From positions 571,928-635,927 of the forward strand of contig CBDCLU010000004.1 of assembly GCA_965218765.1 (NCBI GenBank): a stretch of 64,000 bases of DNA, given 5' to 3'. The stretch's first letter is position 1. Each line of letters starts with the position of its first letter. This DNA comes from JBBPYC01 sp965218765 (GTDB lineage: Bacteria; Pseudomonadota; Gammaproteobacteria; Burkholderiales; Burkholderiaceae_C). Positions 44,708 to 53,081 of the stretch are shown here, in pieces. The position numbers and the translations under genes are program-made. The notes beneath the pieces were generated by a model. The model was given only the letters and a program-made list of their open reading frames with translations, was not told where the DNA came from and made no database searches.

Positions 44708-46399
44708 ATGCTTTTGGTCACACAGGAACTGCTCGCGGCGCTGCGGGGCACGCTTGAACGGATTGCGCCCGGCGCTGACGCACACGCGGTATTCGAGTCG
44801 CCCAAAATAGCGGCGCACGGCGACTTCGCCATCACCGCTGCGATGCAGCTGGCCAAGTCGCTCAAGGCCAACCCGCGTGCGTTGGCCGAGCAACTGCGCG
44901 CCGATCTGCTCTCGCAACCCGCGTTCGAGTGCTGGGTAAAGGCGGTTGACATCGCCGGCCCCGGCTTCATCAACATCCACCTGAAGCCCGCAGCCAAGCA
45001 GCAGGTGGTGCACGACGTGCTGGCGCAGCGGGATCGCTACGGCTGGCAGCCCATGCAAGCCGACGACAAGGTGCTGGTCGAGTTCGTCTCGGCCAACCCG
45101 ACCGGCCCGCTGCATGTCGGCCACGGCCGGCAGGCGGCGTTGGGCGATGCGATCTGCAACCTGCTCGAAACGCAGGGCTTGGCGGTGGCGCGCGAGTTCT
45201 ACTACAACGATGCGGGGCGCCAGATCGCGACGCTCGCCGAGTCGGTCCAATTGCGCGCACGCGGATTGAGGCCTGGCGATGCCGATTGGCCCGAAGCCGC
45301 CTACAACGGCGACTACATCGCCGACATCGCAGCCGATTTTCTGAGCGGGAAGACGGTCCAATCGGATGACCGCGCACCCGTCGAAGCGAGCGGCGATGCG
45401 AACGACTTCGATGCGATCCGCGAATTCGCCGTGGCCTACCTGCGGCACGAGCAGGACAAGGATCTGGCCGCGTTCGGTGTGCGCTTCGACCGCTACTTCC
45501 TCGAGTCCAGCCTTTATGCGAGCGGTGCCGTCGAAGCGGTGGTCGAGCAACTCACCGCATCCGGCCGCGCCTACCAACAGGACGGCGCGCTGTGGCTCAA
45601 ATCCACCGCATTCGGCGACGACAAGGATCGCGTGATGCGCAAGTCGGATGGCAGCTACACCTACTTCGTGCCGGACGTCGCCTATCACTTGGACAAGTGG
45701 CAGCGCGGCTTCACGCGCGCCGTGAACATCCAGGGCACCGATCACCACGGCACCATCGCACGGGTGCGCGCCGGGCTGCAGGCACTGTCGGGGCAGCAGC
45801 ATCTGGGCATTCCCGCGGACTATCCCGACTACGTCCTGCACACCATGGTGCGCGTCATGCGCGGCGGCGCGGAAGTCAAGATCTCGAAACGTGCGGGCAG
45901 TTATGTCACGTTGCGCGACCTGATCGACTGGACCAGCCGCGATGCGGTGCGGTTCTTTCTGCTGTCCCGCAAGCCCGATACCGAATACCTGTTCGACGTC
46001 GATCTGGCACTCGCGCAGAACAACGACAACCCGGTCTATTACGTGCAGTACGCGCATGCGCGCATCTGCTCGGTGCTGGCGGCCTGGGGTGGCGATCCGG
46101 CGCAGCTGGCGTCGGTCGATCTGGCGCCGCTGACCGGGCGTGAGGCGTTGGCATTGGCCAGCCTGCTCGCCCGATACCCGGCGATGTTGAGCGCGGCGGC
46201 GGCCGACTTCGCGCCGCACGACATTGGTTTCTACTTGCGCGAACTCGCCGCGAGCTACCACAGCTATTACGACGCCGAGCGCATTCTCGTGCCCGAGGAG
46301 CCGGTGCGGCTGGCCCGTCTCGCGCTGGTCGCGGCCGTTGCGCAGGTGATCCGCAATGGCCTCGCGCTGCTCGGTGTCGGTGCACCGCGCAAGATGTGA
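44708..46399 (+). CDS. argS: Arginyl-tRNA synthetase
   Basis: 563 residues, class I synthetase. The HIGH motif is HVGHGRQAALGDA (~138), and the KMSKS equivalent reads EVKISKRAGSYV. The N-terminal tRNA-D-loop-binding domain and the C-terminal DALR anticodon domain (ending LLGVGAPRKM) are present. It heads a same-strand block leading to the SPOR protein, dsbA, lptA, lptB and rpoN. Confidence 0.95.
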   Translation: MLLVTQELLAALRGTLERIAPGADAHAVFESPKIAAHGDFAITAAMQLAKSLKANPRALAEQLRADLLSQPAFECWVKAVDIAGPGFINIHLKPAAKQQVVHDVLAQRDRYGWQPMQADDKVLVEFVSANPTGPLHVGHGRQAALGDAICNLLETQGLAVAREFYYNDAGRQIATLAESVQLRARGLRPGDADWPEAAYNGDYIADIAADFLSGKTVQSDDRAPVEASGDANDFDAIREFAVAYLRHEQDKDLAAFGVRFDRYFLESSLYASGAVEAVVEQLTASGRAYQQDGALWLKSTAFGDDKDRVMRKSDGSYTYFVPDVAYHLDKWQRGFTRAVNIQGTDHHGTIARVRAGLQALSGQQHLGIPADYPDYVLHTMVRVMRGGAEVKISKRAGSYVTLRDLIDWTSRDAVRFFLLSRKPDTEYLFDVDLALAQNNDNPVYYVQYAHARICSVLAAWGGDPAQLASVDLAPLTGREALALASLLARYPAMLSAAAADFAPHDIGFYLRELAASYHSYYDAERILVPEEPVRLARLALVAAVAQVIRNGLALLGVGAPRKM

Positions 46400-46446
46400 G
46401 CCCGGTATGCTTGCGGTCTCCGATCCGGGCACTGAACAATACTGAA

Positions 46447-47172
46447 ATGAACAAGCTGAACAAGCAGTCGGGTGGAACCGTGCTCGGCCTCGTGATCGGC
46501 GCGGCGGTTGGGCTGGCCGTGGCGCTGCTCGTCGCGGTGTATGTCTCGAAAGTGCCGGTGCCGTTCCTCGACGCCCGCACGGCCGCCAGCAACGGCGCCG
46601 CGCGCGACGCGACCGAAGCGAAAAAGAACAAGGACTGGGATCCGAACGGCACGCTCGCAGCCAAAGCCCGGGTGCCCGCGCCGCCGGCGGCCGAGACGCC
46701 GAACCTCGGCGGCGTGCGCAACCCCGTCGCGCTGCCGCCGCTGGAAGCGCCTGCGGTGGTCGGCAACAACAGCAGCGGCAGCACGGGCAGCAACGGCAGT
46801 GCGAACAGCCGTCCCGTCGTGGTCGCCAAAGCCGACCCTCGCGCGGGCAGCGGAGACCCACTCGGCGATCTGGCGCGCAGTCGCAGCACCGGCAATGACG
46901 GCAGCAGCGGTATCGGCAGCAACAACACGGCCGACCAGTTCGCCTACTTCGTGCAGGCCGGCGCATTTCGCGGTCCCGGCGAAGCGGACGCGCAACGCGC
47001 CAAGCTCGCAATCATGGGCTGGGAGGCGCAGGTGAGCGAACGCGAGCAGGCCGGCCGCGTGATGTACCGCGTGCGCATCGGCCCGTTCCGCGTCAAGGAC
47101 GACGCGGACCGGACCAAGGAAAAACTCGATGACGCCGGGCTGCAGACAGCGCTGGTGCGCGCGAATCGGTAG
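46447..47172 (+). CDS. SPOR-domain inner-membrane protein
   Basis: 241 residues: short cytoplasmic N-terminus, one membrane helix (VLGLVIGAAVGLAVALLVAVY), a Pro/Ala/Asn/Ser-rich periplasmic linker and a C-terminal SPOR domain (YFVQAGAFRGPGEADAQRAKLA ... YRVRIGPFRVKDDADRTKEKL). SPOR domains bind denuded glycan strands at the division site. In Burkholderiales this gene regularly lies between argS and dsbA. Confidence 0.88.
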   Translation: MNKLNKQSGGTVLGLVIGAAVGLAVALLVAVYVSKVPVPFLDARTAASNGAARDATEAKKNKDWDPNGTLAAKARVPAPPAAETPNLGGVRNPVALPPLEAPAVVGNNSSGSTGSNGSANSRPVVVAKADPRAGSGDPLGDLARSRSTGNDGSSGIGSNNTADQFAYFVQAGAFRGPGEADAQRAKLAIMGWEAQVSEREQAGRVMYRVRIGPFRVKDDADRTKEKLDDAGLQTALVRANR

Positions 47173-47454
47173 AGCACAAGCTCGTCCTAGCCGGCGCCGC
47201 CTTCGGTAGACTTCGGTTGTCACCCTCTTTGGCCGAGGATGGCGCGTGCAGGCCGGCTTCAGTCAGCTTCGTGCCCCCGCCGGGACCGTGCGCCAACCGT
47301 CCATCGCGCACTGGTCGCGCATGCTATGGGCGACCAGGGTGTGCAAGCAGGCCACCAGTTGCATGCTGGCGTGGCCGCCTGCTGCGGTGGCCGCTGAACT
47401 TAACGGCGGTCGGGTCGGTCTATTTCCCTTTTCCCCCCAGTTCAGGAGCAACAG

Positions 47455-48120
47455 ATGATGAAACGCCGTGAGTTTTCCCGTTCGGCCGCGGCCGGCGCGG
47501 TGATGGCATTGGGTGCCGCCGCCGGCACGCCGGTCTGGGCGCAGGGGCCGGGCGTCAAGCCCAAGGCGGGGTCGGATTACCTGCAGCTCGACAAGCGCGT
47601 GCCGACCGAAGCACCGGCCGGCAAGATCGAGGTGATCGAGTTCTTCTGGTACAACTGCCCGCACTGCGCCGCGTTCGAGCCGCGGTTCGAGAGTTGGAAG
47701 AACAGCGCGCCGGCGGACCTCGCGATCCGCCGCGTGCCGGTCGCGTTCCGCGACGACTTCGTGCCCCAGCAAAAGCTCTACTACACGCTGGAAGCGCTCG
47801 GCAAGACCGAAGAGCTGCATGCCAAAGTGTTCCACGCGATCCACGACGAGCGGGTGCCGCTGGCCAAGGACGACCAGATCGTCGCCTGGGCCGTCAAGCA
47901 GGGCCTCGACAAAGCCAAGTTCGTGGAAGCCTACAACTCGTTCAGCGTGGCCACCAACGCGCGCCGCGCCACGCAGCTGCAGGACGCCTATAAGCTCGCT
48001 GGCGTGCCGGCGCTCGGCATCGCGGGCCGCTATTACGTGGACGGCACGCTGGCTGGCAGCATGGAACGCGCGATTCAAGTTACCGAGTACCTGCTGGCTG
48101 ATCTGCGCAAGGGCAGCTGA
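47455..48120 (+). CDS. dsbA: Thiol:disulfide interchange protein DsbA
   Basis: 221 residues. Signal peptide with a twin-arginine look (KRREFSRSAAAGAVMALGAAAGTPVWA), then a thioredoxin fold with active site FFWYNCPHCAAFEP and the cis-Pro loop GVPALGIAG. It introduces disulphides in periplasmic proteins. The ATG at 47455 follows AGGAG at 47442-47446. Confidence 0.92.
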   Translation: MMKRREFSRSAAAGAVMALGAAAGTPVWAQGPGVKPKAGSDYLQLDKRVPTEAPAGKIEVIEFFWYNCPHCAAFEPRFESWKNSAPADLAIRRVPVAFRDDFVPQQKLYYTLEALGKTEELHAKVFHAIHDERVPLAKDDQIVAWAVKQGLDKAKFVEAYNSFSVATNARRATQLQDAYKLAGVPALGIAGRYYVDGTLAGSMERAIQVTEYLLADLRKGS

Positions 48121-48350
48121 GTCGCAGCCCCAAACCGCGCCTGCGGCGATCACGGCGCAGACGCCGGGCTTCGGGCCGGCACTCGGTTACCGGCGCTGCA
48201 GCGCCGTTGAGCAATGCCTGTTTTGGCTGAGCCATGTCTGGGCTGAGCGACTGACGCACTCGTGCGTGCGTTACTGCTTGCCGGGCCCATAAGAATTGTG
48301 TGGTCGAACCCGGCAACCCTCTTACAATGGCCAGCAAGAATCATGCCGCC

Positions 48351-49019
48351 ATGAAACCATTTTTTTCCTGTTTTCCTTACGTCGTTGCTGCCTGCGCTGT
48401 GTCGATGCTGCTGCTGGCCCCGCCCGTCGCGCAGGCAGAAAAAGCCGATACGGCCAAGCCGATGAACATCGAGGCCGATGCGCTGCGTTACGACGACCTG
48501 AAGCAGACCAGCGTGTTCACGGGCCGCGTGGTGCTGACCAAGGGCACCATCCAGATTCGCGGCGCCAAACTCGAAGTGCGGCAGGACCCGCAGGGCTATC
48601 AGCACGCGGTCGTCACGGCCGCGCCCGACAAGCTCGCGTTCTTTCGGCAAAAGCGCGAAGGGCTCGATGAATTCATCGAGGGCGAAAGCCGCACGATCGA
48701 GTTCGACGGCCGCGCCGACACCGTCAAGTTCCTGCGCGATGCCGAACTGCGCCGCTATCGGGGCGCCACGTTGGGCGATGAAGTCAGCGGCGCGCTGATC
48801 GTCTATGAGAACACCACCGACGTGTTCACCGCGGACGGCGCGCCGTCCGGTATCACCGGGCGCGGCGCGCCGACGGCCGCCACCGGCCGCGCCAACGGCC
48901 GGGTGCGTGCGGTGCTGATCCCGCAGAACAAGGATCAGCCGGCGGCGCGGCCAGCCCCCGCCGCGCCGGCAGGCCCCACGTTGCAGCCGAGCCAGCGCCT
49001 GGGCGAAGGCCGCAATTGA
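48351..49019 (+). CDS. lptA: LPS transport periplasmic protein LptA
   Basis: 222 residues from the ATG at 48351 (an ATG at 48327 is also possible). Signal peptide ends LLLAPPVAQA. The mature part opens PMNIEADALRYDDLKQTSVFTG, the standard LptA beta-jelly-roll start, and ends with a low-complexity Ala/Pro tail. LptA bridges the inner and outer membranes for lipopolysaccharide export. Its stop overlaps the TTG start of lptB. Confidence 0.9.
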   Translation: MKPFFSCFPYVVAACAVSMLLLAPPVAQAEKADTAKPMNIEADALRYDDLKQTSVFTGRVVLTKGTIQIRGAKLEVRQDPQGYQHAVVTAAPDKLAFFRQKREGLDEFIEGESRTIEFDGRADTVKFLRDAELRRYRGATLGDEVSGALIVYENTTDVFTADGAPSGITGRGAPTAATGRANGRVRAVLIPQNKDQPAARPAPAAPAGPTLQPSQRLGEGRN

Positions 49020-49921
49020 AGCGCGACGACGCGGGCAACCGCGCCTTGGACGCGGACACGCGCCTCGCCGAGCCGACGTTGAGCACCACGCCCGGCACGC
49101 TGCCGCCGGACAGCCGGGTCGATCACCGAATCGACAGCCGCCTCGACAGCCTTGCGCCCGACACCCGCAGCGGCGACGGCACCAGCCGGCTGGAAGCGCT
49201 GCACCTGCGCAAGGCGTACGGCAGCCGCACGGTGGTCAAGGACGTGTCGCTCGGCGTGCAAAAGGGCGAGGTGGTCGGCCTGCTGGGCCCGAACGGCGCG
49301 GGCAAGACCACGTCGTTCTACATGATCGTCGGGCTGGTGCGCTCGGACGGCGGCGAGATCCGGATCGACGGGCAGTCGGTCGGGCACCTGCCGATCCATC
49401 GGCGCTCGCGCCTGGGGCTTTCCTATCTGCCGCAGGAAGCATCGATCTTTCGCAAGCTCGACGTCGCCGACAACGTGCGCGCGGTGCTGGAGCTGCAGCA
49501 CGATGCGCGCGGCCGCCCGCTTGCGCGCGCCGAGATCGAGCAGCGGCTGACCATGCTGCTGTCCGAGCTGCGCGTGGAGCATCTGCGCGATTCGCCCGCG
49601 CTCGCGTTGTCGGGCGGCGAACGGCGGCGCGTGGAGATCGCGCGCGCGCTGGCCACGCAGCCGCGCTTCATCCTGCTCGATGAACCGTTCGCGGGCATCG
49701 ATCCGATCGCGGTGATCGAGATCCAGCGCATCATCGGTTTTCTCAAATCGCGCGGCATCGGCGTGCTGATCACCGATCACAACGTGCGCGAGACGCTCGG
49801 CATCTGCGACCACGCGTTCATCATCAACGACGGCCACGTGCTGGCCCAGGGCACGCCGGCCGAGATCATCGAGAACGCCGACGTGCGCCGCGTCTACCTC
49901 GGCGAAAATTTCAGGATGTGA
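49016..49921 (+). CDS. lptB: LPS export ABC transporter ATPase LptB
   Basis: ABC ATPase with Walker A GLLGPNGAGKTTSFYMI, Q-loop LPQEASIFRKL, signature ALSGGERRRVEIARAL, Walker B FILLDEPFAGIDP and switch His in ITDHNVRETL. It powers lipopolysaccharide extraction with LptFG. The only start seen in the open frame without losing core sequence is the TTG at 49016, overlapping the lptA stop. That gives 301 residues with about 55 extra hydrophilic, Asp/Arg-rich residues before the usual LptB beginning. The real start may be a non-standard codon further in. Confidence 0.9.
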   Translation: MKRDDAGNRALDADTRLAEPTLSTTPGTLPPDSRVDHRIDSRLDSLAPDTRSGDGTSRLEALHLRKAYGSRTVVKDVSLGVQKGEVVGLLGPNGAGKTTSFYMIVGLVRSDGGEIRIDGQSVGHLPIHRRSRLGLSYLPQEASIFRKLDVADNVRAVLELQHDARGRPLARAEIEQRLTMLLSELRVEHLRDSPALALSGGERRRVEIARALATQPRFILLDEPFAGIDPIAVIEIQRIIGFLKSRGIGVLITDHNVRETLGICDHAFIINDGHVLAQGTPAEIIENADVRRVYLGENFRM

Positions 49922-49924
49922 TGC

Positions 49925-50032
49925 TCACCCCCAGGCTTCGCTCCCTACGGTCGGCTCTCGCCTTCCCCCTCACCGGGGGCGGCGCCTACGGCCCGGCAAA
50001 GCCGGCTCCGTGGCCCCTGCCGGAATGGGGCC
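49925..50032 (+). repeat. ~105-bp intergenic repeat, copy 3
   Basis: Same blocks as copies 1 and 2 (GCTTCGCTCCCT, CGGTCGGCTCTCG, GGGGGCGGCGCCT). It fills the gap between lptB and rpoN and ends about 20 bases before the rpoN GTG, so it forms most of the rpoN leader. Confidence 0.8.
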
Positions 50033-50054
50033 AGGCGGTCGTGGAGGTGCGTGT

Positions 50055-51662
50055 GTGATCCCAAGCCTGCAGCTGCGCACCTCGCAGCACCTGACCTTGA
50101 CGCCGCAGCTGCAGCAGTCGATCCGACTGCTGCAGCTGTCCACGCTCGAACTCAGCGCCGAGATCGAGCAGATGCTCGATGACAACCCGTTTCTCGAACG
50201 CACGCTCGAAGAGGCGCCGCGCGAGGAGTTCGGGCTCGAGCAGGCCGATGCGCCGGTGCGCGAGGTGGATCGGGAGGCGGAGTACGAAGGCGTCGATCAC
50301 GCTCCTGAATACATAGCTGAGCAGGCAGTATCCACCAGCGCATCCGACACAAATGATGCAGAAACCGAGCCGCTCGGCGCACGCGACGAGCCCGATTGGG
50401 ACGGCGACGGCGGCAGCGACATCGCACCCGATGACGGCGAATGGGGCGGCGAAGCACCCGCACACCGCAACAACCTCGACGGCGACGACGCGGCCGACGC
50501 GACCGAGCTCAGCTCCAGCCAGTTGTCGCTGCAGGACCATCTGCACCGCCAAGCCCTGTCGCTGCGGCTGTCGCAGGAAGACACCGCCGCGCTGCGCTTT
50601 CTGATCGAATCGCTGAACGACGACGGCTACCTGGACGACACGCTCGAATCGCTGGCCGAAGGTCTGGCCGGCAGCAATGACGCGGCCTCGAGTGAACGCG
50701 ACGAACTGGTGCACCGATTCACCGTTGCGCTGCGGCTGTTGCAGCACCTGGAGCCGGCCGGTGTCGGCGCGCGCTCCTTGAGCGAGTGCCTGTGTCTGCA
50801 GCTGCGCGCGCTGCACGCTGCTGCGCCGGCACAGGCCGCACTGCGCGATTGCGCGCTGCGCGTCTGCGCGCAACCGCTCGACCTGCTGGCGCGGCGCGAC
50901 CTGCGGCGCCTTGCGCACCTGTGCGGCAGCAGCGAGAGCGACGTGCGCGCCGCCATCACCCTGATCGCGCGGCTCGAGCCCAAACCGGGCCGCCGCTTCG
51001 TCTCGGTCGAACGCAACATCGTCATCCCGGACGTGATCGTGACGCCGGTCGGCACCGGCGCCACCCAGCGCTTTTCGGTGCGGCTGAACCCGGACGTGAT
51101 GCCCAAGCTGAAGGTGCATGACCTGTATGCGAACGCGCTGAAGTCGCACCGCGGCGGCAGCGGCGACGCGGCCGGCCACGCCGCGTTGCAGCAGCGGCTG
51201 CAGGAGGCGCGCTGGTTCATCAAGAACATCCAGCAGCGCTTCGACACGATCCTGCGCGTCTCCAACGCCATCGTCGATCGGCAAAAGAGCTTCTTCACGC
51301 ACGGGGCGCTCGCGATGCGCCCGCTGGTGCTGCGCGAGATCGCCGACGAGCTCGGCCTGCATGAATCGACCATCAGCCGCGTCACCACCGCGAAATACAT
51401 GGCGACCCCATTCGGCACCGTCGAGTTGAAGTATTTCTTCGGCTCTGGCCTGTCCACCGAGACCGGCGGCGCGGCTTCCAGCACCGCGGTGCGCGCGCTG
51501 ATCAAACAGTTCGTGGCAGCCGAGAACCGAGCCAAGCCATTGTCCGACGGCGCCATCTCCGACATGCTGAAAGAGCAGGGCATCGAATGCGCGCGCCGCA
51601 CCGTGGCCAAGTATCGCGAAGCGCTGAAGATCGCGCCGACGTCGCTGCGGCGCGCGTTGTAG
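50055..51662 (+). CDS. rpoN: RNA polymerase sigma-54 factor
   Basis: 535 residues from a GTG (VIPSLQLRTSQHL), preceded by GGAGG at 50043-50047. Region I is Gln/Leu-rich (LTLTPQLQQSIRLLQLSTLEL), followed by a long acidic region (~65-150), the core-binding domain and the RpoN box ARRTVAKYREALKIAP near the C-terminus, which reads the -24 element. The acidic region contains a 45-bp dispersed element (50305-50355) read as PEYIAEQAVSTSASD. Sigma-54 controls nitrogen, motility and other activator-dependent genes. hpf and ptsN, which usually follow, are absent. Confidence 0.95.
   Translation: MIPSLQLRTSQHLTLTPQLQQSIRLLQLSTLELSAEIEQMLDDNPFLERTLEEAPREEFGLEQADAPVREVDREAEYEGVDHAPEYIAEQAVSTSASDTNDAETEPLGARDEPDWDGDGGSDIAPDDGEWGGEAPAHRNNLDGDDAADATELSSSQLSLQDHLHRQALSLRLSQEDTAALRFLIESLNDDGYLDDTLESLAEGLAGSNDAASSERDELVHRFTVALRLLQHLEPAGVGARSLSECLCLQLRALHAAAPAQAALRDCALRVCAQPLDLLARRDLRRLAHLCGSSESDVRAAITLIARLEPKPGRRFVSVERNIVIPDVIVTPVGTGATQRFSVRLNPDVMPKLKVHDLYANALKSHRGGSGDAAGHAALQQRLQEARWFIKNIQQRFDTILRVSNAIVDRQKSFFTHGALAMRPLVLREIADELGLHESTISRVTTAKYMATPFGTVELKYFFGSGLSTETGGAASSTAVRALIKQFVAAENRAKPLSDGAISDMLKEQGIECARRTVAKYREALKIAPTSLRRAL
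50305..50355 (+). repeat. 45-bp ATAGCTG-N18-GCGC element, copy inside rpoN
   Basis: ATAGCTG at 50313-50319 and GCGC at 50338-50341, spacing 18. It lies in the variable acidic region of sigma-54, is read through in frame, and brings AT-rich codons into a GC-rich gene. Confidence 0.65.
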
Positions 51663-51729
51663 GGCGCAACTGAGGCGAGTTCGTGCGATGCCAGGCGGCG
51701 GCTCAAAACCACCATCGGGCAGGCCTGCG

Positions 51730-52002
51730 TCAGAACGTCGGCGCGGGTTCCACCGTTTCGACCGCGATGCCGGCCAGCGCCTGTGCGGCGGATGGCAGCG
51801 ACGGGTCCGGGCCGCTTGAGATGGGCGGCGTGGCTGGCGTCGTCGCGGTGGCGATAGGTGATTGCGCCTGCGGGTGGTCGGACGGAGAGAACACCAGGAT
51901 GGCCGCGTATGCGGCAGCGGTCAGCGTGCAGACGGCGACCCACGTCCGCAGCTTTGCGGGATCGTAATCACGGCGGTCACGGCGAATATCGGAGGTTTTC
52001 AT
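51730..52002 (-). CDS. Small membrane-anchored Pro/Ala-rich protein (left bracket)
   Basis: 90 residues: basic N-terminus, one membrane helix (TWVAVCTLTAAAYAAILVF), then a Ser/Thr/Pro/Ala tail ending GPDPSLPSAAQALAG ... EPAPTF. Size, layout and C-terminal motif match the protein at 63535-63819 at the other end of this cluster. No database family recognised. It has its own promoter-like motif 50 bases upstream. All genes from here to 63819 are on the minus strand. Confidence 0.6.
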   Translation of the reverse strand: MKTSDIRRDRRDYDPAKLRTWVAVCTLTAAAYAAILVFSPSDHPQAQSPIATATTPATPPISSGPDPSLPSAAQALAGIAVETVEPAPTF

Positions 52003-52052
52003 GGTGGCTTCCTTCGCAGGTGGAACTGAGTTGCGCGCTGCGTTGATGCGGC

Positions 52053-52070
52053 GCGTGACCTCAATCTAGG
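52053..52070 (-). promoter_or_regulatory. Shared cluster motif, site 1
   Basis: Plus-strand GCGTGACCTCAATCTAGG. It matches site 2 (53680-53697) at 14 of 18 positions and lies 50 bases before the start codon. On the minus strand TAGATT can serve as a -10 box. Confidence 0.5.
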
Positions 52071-52120
52071 GACGAATGACCACTCTGAAAATCACACGTT
52101 CGCGTCGATCCATCACGCTT

Positions 52121-52441
52121 TCACGGTAGCCTGCGGGGCCGTTGCCGCCGGGCCCGGGCAAACACCGCATCGGTGCGGGCGGCGGCCGCAAGGCGCCTTC
52201 GAGGCGGACGGCTGTCCCTGTGTCCGGCGGGCAGCCCGGACTGAGCCAGTCGCAGCAGGTTGACCGGCAGCAACACCAAGTGCAACAGCAGTACCGGCCC
52301 GATGCCCGTGAGCGCACCGTACCCGATGAACGCGAGATTGCTGCCGATTGCGAGCAGCCGCAGCGCCTTCATGTCGCTCATGCAAAACGTCGCCAGCACC
52401 AGCAGCGAGGCGAGATAGCCGAGGGGTTCGGATATGTTCAT
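52121..52441 (-). CDS. YgjV-like inner-membrane protein
   Basis: 106 residues from the ATG at 52441. Opens MNISEPLGYLASLLVLATFC, then SDMKALRLLAIGSNLAFIGYG and LLLHLVLLPVNLLRL: three membrane helices with a short basic tail, as in YgjV-type proteins of unknown function. The C-terminal ~35 residues are Arg/Ala-rich and may be poorly folded. It lies next to a PQ-loop protein gene. Confidence 0.7.
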   Translation of the reverse strand: MNISEPLGYLASLLVLATFCMSDMKALRLLAIGSNLAFIGYGALTGIGPVLLLHLVLLPVNLLRLAQSGLPAGHRDSRPPRRRLAAAARTDAVFARARRQRPRRLP

Positions 52442-52616
52442 GGCAATGGGTTTCGCGCTTCGGAGCAACGGCTGAAACCGTGAGCTTCACGTCCGGCTCG
52501 ACGATCGAGTCGGGTGACGAGCATCGTGCCGCAGCAGTGGGGGTGACAGACCGGCCGATGCAAACGCAGCGGTCCAGGCACGGCGATGCTCGCGTCGCCT
52601 GTAGCCACGCCTGGTC

Positions 52617-53081
52617 TCAGCAAGCCACGCGGCGATCGCCGCGATTCGCGCTGTCCCGGTCGGGCCACCGAGCGCGGCTCATGGGCGGATGCGAGACCAG
52701 CACGGGTGGGTCTGCGGCCTGCAACGTGTGCGGCGCTGCCGTCTGGCGCGGCAATGCGGCGTCATGTCGCTGCTCGCGGCGCCACTGAAGGCGCCGCTGC
52801 AATGCGATCAGCGTCACGGCGCCGCAACCGAACAGGTTGACCAGCACGATCAGCACGAAAAACAGGTCATGCACGACCAGCGTGCCGTACAGGATCGCGG
52901 CGCAGTGCGAGACCAGCCAGGAACTCCAGGTGAACAGCGAGATAGCCTGAGCGCCGTCGGTCGAGCGCCAGACGGCGACGATCTGCGGCAGATACGTGAA
53001 GATGCGCGCCACATTGGTCACCAGATAGAACCAGCCAATCGCGGCCGTCGTCGAGAGCGAGAAATCAGGCAAGGCGTGCAT
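52617..53081 (-). CDS. PQ-loop (SemiSWEET-like) membrane protein
   Basis: 154 residues with three membrane helices in the first ~95 residues, containing the PQ-loop motif FTYLPQIVAVWRSTDGAQAIS. A hydrophilic tail of about 55 residues follows. PQ-loop proteins with one triple-helix bundle act as dimers in transport of sugars or similar solutes, but many remain unassigned. Good ribosome site (GGAGG at 53090-53094). It overlaps the end of the gene before it by 17 bases, so they are co-transcribed. Confidence 0.75.
   Translation of the reverse strand: MHALPDFSLSTTAAIGWFYLVTNVARIFTYLPQIVAVWRSTDGAQAISLFTWSSWLVSHCAAILYGTLVVHDLFFVLIVLVNLFGCGAVTLIALQRRLQWRREQRHDAALPRQTAAPHTLQAADPPVLVSHPPMSRARWPDRDSANRGDRRVAC

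Noticed and set aside
44651..47011. Very long minus-strand frame across argS and the SPOR gene
   Set aside because: A shadow of GC-rich codon bias; argS on the plus strand has all catalytic motifs.
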